A DNA stretch of 8,799 nucleotides from positions 1 to 8,799 of the forward strand of contig CAJWLY010000055.1 in NCBI GenBank assembly GCA_913043155.1. The letters run 5' to 3'. Source of the stretch: an uncultured Nitrospinaceae bacterium. GTDB taxonomy: Bacteria > Nitrospinota > Nitrospinia > Nitrospinales > VA-1. The notes under the pieces were generated by a model. The model searched no databases and had not been told where the DNA came from. It saw only the letters and a program-made list of their open reading frames with translations. Below are positions 6,295 through 8,799 of the stretch, piece after piece. A program made the position numbers and the translations under genes. The first letter of the stretch is position 1. Every line of letters begins with the position of its first letter.

Positions 6295-6918
6295 TTACGT
6301 AGTCGCCCCGGCTGTGAACAGGTGCAGTCCGATTACCACCGTGATACCGGCAGAAAGGTAGCGTAGCCGAACAAGGTGGGCTGAAATGGATTTGAATCGT
6401 ATCGCGCGACTTACCAGGAAAGCGTAACATCCCATCGCCAGCATCATACCCAGGCTGAACGAAAAAACGTAGCCAAACACCAGTAAAGCGGACTGTGACA
6501 ACGCGACAGGAATCAGGAGTAGAATGGAAGATGATCCTGCCGTTCCGTGCAAAACGCCCATGCCAAATAGCATCCACTCGGACCGGGGTTTATGAGCTTT
6601 TCCAAATTTTCCGGTGCGTTCTTTCTTCCACTGCCACACGAACACCCAGAGCCCGAGCCCGATCATGGAAGCGCCGACCCATTGCTCTGCGCCGGAAAGG
6701 TCCATGGCCTCGAAAGTGGTTTTCATTCCTGTCACCAGTCCCGCCAGAACGAACAGCATTACGGCGTGTCCGATTGACCAACGCAGGGCGAGCGGCAGGG
6801 TTTTGCGGAAAGGAAGCTTTTCTAAAATCAGCATGGAGACGGTGGTGATGTGATCGGCGTCCATGGCGTGCAGGCATCCTAAGGCCAATCCGCCGAAAAG
6901 TAGTACGGTATAATCCAT
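6295..6918 (-). CDS. Nickel/cobalt transporter-like (UreH/NicO-type) membrane protein
   Basis: The 207-residue product has about six hydrophobic helices: near 3-19, 41-64, 80-97, 116-139, 143-169 and 186-203. Helix 1 ends in HAMDADHI (H17, D20, D22, H23), the metal-binding signature of NiCoT and UreH-type transporters. R46 and H51 in the second helix and GVLHGTAGSS (121-130, with H124) are further family hallmarks. The loop at about 98-114 is basic and cytoplasmic. I infer movement of Ni2+ or Co2+ across the inner membrane; direction and metal are not readable from the sequence. It could also be classed with the wider TauE/HupE-like families. The ATG has only a weak AGAGA upstream. It is divergent from the diiron protein gene across 137 bp of AT-rich DNA in which I see no confident promoter, and convergent with the AI-2E gene. 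Confidence 0.78.
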   Translation of the reverse strand: MDYTVLLFGGLALGCLHAMDADHITTVSMLILEKLPFRKTLPLALRWSIGHAVMLFVLAGLVTGMKTTFEAMDLSGAEQWVGASMIGLGLWVFVWQWKKERTGKFGKAHKPRSEWMLFGMGVLHGTAGSSSILLLIPVALSQSALLVFGYVFSFSLGMMLAMGCYAFLVSRAIRFKSISAHLVRLRYLSAGITVVIGLHLFTAGATT

Positions 6919-7055
6919 TCTCTGGTTTTATTTAGTTTAAAACGATTTGTGGAACGGGGGAATATTCGTCTATGCTTCCATATCCTTAATGTGATAAACG
7001 TAAACCTTTCTTCAGAAAACTAAAAGTAAAATATTTATTTTAGTAATGGGCACTT

Positions 7056-7856
7056 ATGGACTGGGGTTCAGACGAGCACAAAGAGCTGTTCTGTAGGTTT
7101 TTCATCGATACGCATAAGCCGTTTACACCTGATGAGTTGCCGTGGCCCGATCTCGACGGGGTGACGATTGAAAAACTCGCCGGGTTTCCTATCTGGGACT
7201 ATGCGGTGCATACGGAGCGGCAGGTGTTTAACAAGTTGACGGCCTATGCGGCGGAGGAACCCGACCCTCTACTCAAGGAAGCTCTAGCACTTCAAGCCTA
7301 TGAGGAGGGACGGCACGCGGATATCCTGAAATATTTTCTCAACCGCTACGATATCCCTTTCAAGGAGATTCCTGATAGACCGTTGCCGGACAATCTGGAA
7401 CGATGTTTCATGAGTACCGGTGCGGGTGAGTGTATCGATTCGTTTTTTGCTTTTGGGTTTCTGGAAATCTCCAAATCGACCGGGGACTACCCCACCGAGT
7501 TGATCGAGGTGATGGAACCCATCGTTCAGGAGGAAGCGCGGCACATCCTTTTTATCCAGAACTGGCTCCTCTTCCAAAAACAGCGCCGGACCTACGCGTT
7601 GCGTGGAGTTCATAGTTTCCTAACACTATGGTCCTTCTGGGCAGCGGGATGGTCCCGTCTCATGGATCTCAAGAACCTGGGTGGGTCTGCATTCACCATC
7701 CAGGCTAGGGAGCATGAAAATTCCTCCATGTCGCCGAAAGATTTCATCAACCTCTGCCAACGCGAAAATAAACGTCGCCTTGCCCCATTCGACGAACGCT
7801 TGGCGCGCCCTAAACTCGTCCCCCGCGTGATGAGCGCAGCTAGCTTTTTTCTATAA
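7056..7856 (+). CDS. Ferritin-like diiron-carboxylate protein, unassigned
   Basis: The 266-residue product carries the full ligand pattern of a ferritin-like four-helix diiron fold: E54, then E84-x2-H87 (EEGRH), then E125, then E160-x2-H163 (EEARH). Family members are oxidases, oxygenases or hydroxylases, or iron and peroxide handlers. The substrate cannot be told from sequence, and the region after 180 is not ferritin. A hydrophobic stretch at about 184-203 (GVHSFLTLWSFWAAGWSRLM) may contact the membrane or cap the active site. An in-frame TAA lies 10 nt upstream, so the ATG at 7056 is the only good start, though its Shine-Dalgarno is weak. The gene stands alone, divergent from the nickel-transporter-like gene and 126 bp before the parvulin gene. 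The shared promoter region hints at joint metal control, but I see no Fur-type box. Confidence 0.72.
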   Translation: MDWGSDEHKELFCRFFIDTHKPFTPDELPWPDLDGVTIEKLAGFPIWDYAVHTERQVFNKLTAYAAEEPDPLLKEALALQAYEEGRHADILKYFLNRYDIPFKEIPDRPLPDNLERCFMSTGAGECIDSFFAFGFLEISKSTGDYPTELIEVMEPIVQEEARHILFIQNWLLFQKQRRTYALRGVHSFLTLWSFWAAGWSRLMDLKNLGGSAFTIQAREHENSSMSPKDFINLCQRENKRRLAPFDERLARPKLVPRVMSAASFFL

Positions 7857-7862
7857 AGCCCC

Positions 7863-7879
7863 GGAAAATCCTGTTTTCC
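7863..7879 (+). terminator. Possible weak terminator hairpin after the diiron gene
   Basis: GGAAAA (7863-7868), a 5-nt loop and TTTTCC (7874-7879) form a perfect 6-bp stem starting 6 nt after the stop codon. The stem is AT-rich and no T-run follows, so intrinsic termination would be weak at best. Confidence 0.3.
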
Positions 7880-7887
7880 CCTCCTTG

Positions 7888-7893
7888 TATAAT
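7888..7893 (+). promoter_or_regulatory. Perfect TATAAT -10 box before the parvulin gene
   Basis: TATAAT lies 89 nt before the parvulin start, directly after a TTG. No recognisable -35 hexamer sits 16-18 nt upstream, so only the -10 match and the position between two genes support a promoter for the parvulin-VOC pair. Confidence 0.3.
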
Positions 7894-7943
7894 TCCCCAA
7901 AAGGGATACAATTGAAACATTTCTGAAACGAAAGTTCTGCCTA

Positions 7944-7961
7944 TTCCGCGAAGGCGCGGAA
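7944..7961 (+). promoter_or_regulatory. GC-rich stem-loop in the parvulin leader
   Basis: TTCCGCG (7944-7950), loop AAGG and CGCGGAA (7955-7961) form a perfect 7-bp stem ending 21 nt before the start codon. It would lie in the 5' leader of a transcript starting near 7900. It may affect translation or mRNA stability, or be a relict repeat. No second copy is seen here. Confidence 0.35.
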
Positions 7962-7982
7962 GGTTACCTGCTGGATTAAGTT

Positions 7983-8351
7983 ATGACTATTCGTTCGGTT
8001 CGCGTCAGTCATATCGTGCTGACGACGAAAGACATTGCCGAGTTACTGTTGGAGAACCTCCGGTCCTGCGAGGATCGGGACCTGATGTTCAAGATGTTCG
8101 CCCGGCTAGCTAAAAAATACAGTGCATGTGGAACACGCAAAAAGGGCGGTGACCTGGGGTTCCTGGAATTTAATACGACTGCACCGGAACTAGAAAAAGC
8201 TGCCCAGGAAGCTCCCGTGGGTGAAGTGAGAGGGCCTGTCAATAGCAGGTATGGTTACCATATTTTCGTCGTAACCGAGGAAGGTAAAATGGTGGATACC
8301 GGTGCCGACGGAACGGACCTTCCCATGGGTGCCGGCGAAGGAACTTTATAG
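7983..8351 (+). CDS. Small parvulin-type peptidyl-prolyl cis-trans isomerase
   Basis: The product speeds cis-trans isomerisation of peptide bonds before proline. At 122 residues it is a single rotamase domain of the PpiC/parvulin family (about 92 residues) with a short tail. Landmarks are VSHIVL with H10 (8-13), FARLAKKYSACGTRKKGGDLGF (within 39-60), APVGEVRGPVNSRYGYHI (77-94) and H93 near the end. H10 and H93 correspond to the two active-site histidines of the fold, and D57 stands near the usual Cys/Asp position. There is no signal peptide, so it is probably cytoplasmic, unlike SurA, PpiD or PrsA. The Gly/Asp-rich tail (about 101-122) is not part of the domain. The Shine-Dalgarno is poor. 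It is followed after 25 nt by the VOC gene and they probably share a transcript. Confidence 0.88.
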   Translation: MTIRSVRVSHIVLTTKDIAELLLENLRSCEDRDLMFKMFARLAKKYSACGTRKKGGDLGFLEFNTTAPELEKAAQEAPVGEVRGPVNSRYGYHIFVVTEEGKMVDTGADGTDLPMGAGEGTL

Positions 8352-8376
8352 TCGTGCTTGGCATTCACCACCAATC

Positions 8377-8763
8377 ATGGAACTTGGGGGAATTCACCAT
8401 ATTGCCTTGAACGTACGCAACCTCGACCGGGCGGAACGGTTTTATACTGAGGTGCTCGGGTTTAAGGTTGCGAAGCGTTTTTCAAAAGGCCTGCGTCACA
8501 TTATGCTCGATGCAGGAAACGCCGCCATTGTCCTGTTCGAATCCCCTGACCTCGAATTAAAGCCCGCCATTGAACAACTGAGCGAAACGGGATACATGCA
8601 TTTCGCTTTTAAGGTTGATCGCAAGCGATTCGAAGCGGCAATTATAGAACTCAAACAAAACAACGTTGATATCGGGGATGGACCGGTCCGACGTGGTGCT
8701 GGCGAGTCGCTTTACTTCAATGACCCGGATTTGAACCATTTGGAAATTCATTCTGATGACTGA
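8377..8763 (+). CDS. VOC superfamily (glyoxalase/dioxygenase-like) metalloprotein
   Basis: Starting at the ATG at 8377 the product has 128 residues and opens MELGGIHHIALNVRNL, the normal start of the vicinal oxygen chelate fold. An upstream in-frame ATG at 8302 would add 25 residues that fit no VOC protein and would overlap the parvulin gene by 50 bp, so I reject it. The paired beta-alpha-beta-beta-beta modules are clear, with metal-ligand candidates H8, E55, H75 and E123, close to the positions H5, E56, H74 and E122 of E. coli glyoxalase I. Ligand spacing and FYTEVLGFKV (22-31) support a working metal site. Glyoxalase I would remove methylglyoxal; methylmalonyl-CoA epimerase-like, dioxygenase-like and unknown-substrate VOC proteins look alike, so the substrate is open. 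The gene has no evident Shine-Dalgarno, and its stop overlaps the next start. Confidence 0.85.
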   Translation: MELGGIHHIALNVRNLDRAERFYTEVLGFKVAKRFSKGLRHIMLDAGNAAIVLFESPDLELKPAIEQLSETGYMHFAFKVDRKRFEAAIIELKQNNVDIGDGPVRRGAGESLYFNDPDLNHLEIHSDD

Positions 8764-8799
8764 GGCCATTCTTAAAAAAGCGGTCGAGGGAGAACGAAT
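8756..8799 (+). CDS. Start of a further gene overlapping the VOC gene (cut by the window edge)
   Basis: The ATG at 8756 lies 8 nt inside the VOC gene (ATGACTGA overlap) and stays open to the edge: MTEAILKKAVEGER plus a partial codon. The overlap is typical of translational coupling within an operon. An opening of this kind (ILxKAxxGER) is common at the N-terminus of radical-SAM menaquinone enzymes of the futalosine pathway such as MqnC and MqnE. Fourteen residues are too few to assign it, and other families share such a start. Confidence 0.5.
   Translation, partial: MTEAILKKAVEGER

Noticed and set aside
8302..8376. 25-residue N-terminal extension of the VOC protein
   Set aside because: It would overlap the parvulin gene by 50 bp, has no ribosome binding site, and the VOC fold begins right after the ATG at 8377.

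Overview
The window is ordinary bacterial chromosome from a Gram-negative bacterium. A periplasmic-type exported protein, a parvulin and an FmdB-type zinc ribbon fit that background. The mixture of genes (long two-domain dCTP deaminase, ScpB-RluB pair, AI-2E family protein, ferritin-like diiron protein) would suit a Nitrospinota- or deltaproteobacteria-like lineage. That placement is an impression from gene content and composition; no marker gene here proves it. Most genes have mid-range GC, and the dCTP deaminase gene is clearly AT-richer.

Layout. Positions 1-939 (minus strand) hold an FmdB-family zinc-ribbon gene followed by a membrane-anchored TPR protein gene that runs off the left edge. 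The TPR gene contains an exact 108-bp tandem duplication. Positions 940-1474 are non-coding as far as I can see; they hold a probable minus-strand promoter, a perfect 12-bp palindrome and a region that could fold into a long rod-like RNA. Positions 1475-6270 (plus strand) form a tight run: a double-domain dCTP deaminase (dcd), scpB, an RluB/RsuA-type pseudouridine synthase, an exported protein with a FlgT-like N-terminal pattern, and an AI-2E family membrane protein. The last three are coupled by a TAATG overlap and a 3-nt gap.

Convergent to this, at 6295-6918, is a six-helix nickel/cobalt-transporter-like (UreH/NicO type) protein. It is divergently oriented from a ferritin-like diiron protein at 7056-7856. 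After a 126-bp gap with two stem-loops come a small cytoplasmic parvulin, a VOC/glyoxalase-like protein, and the first 14 codons of another gene that overlaps the VOC stop codon.

The scpB-rluB segment is the informational core: chromosome condensation and 23S rRNA modification. scpA, which usually precedes scpB, is absent and AT-rich dcd sits in its place. The right-hand genes look like general housekeeping or metal-handling functions. I saw no CRISPR array, phage, toxin-antitoxin, transposase or tRNA, and nothing I would call a clear new defence or biosynthetic system. The points most worth following are the exact intragenic duplication, the two-fold internal repeat of Dcd with both catalytic triads retained, the possible structured RNA before dcd, and the unassigned exported and diiron proteins.
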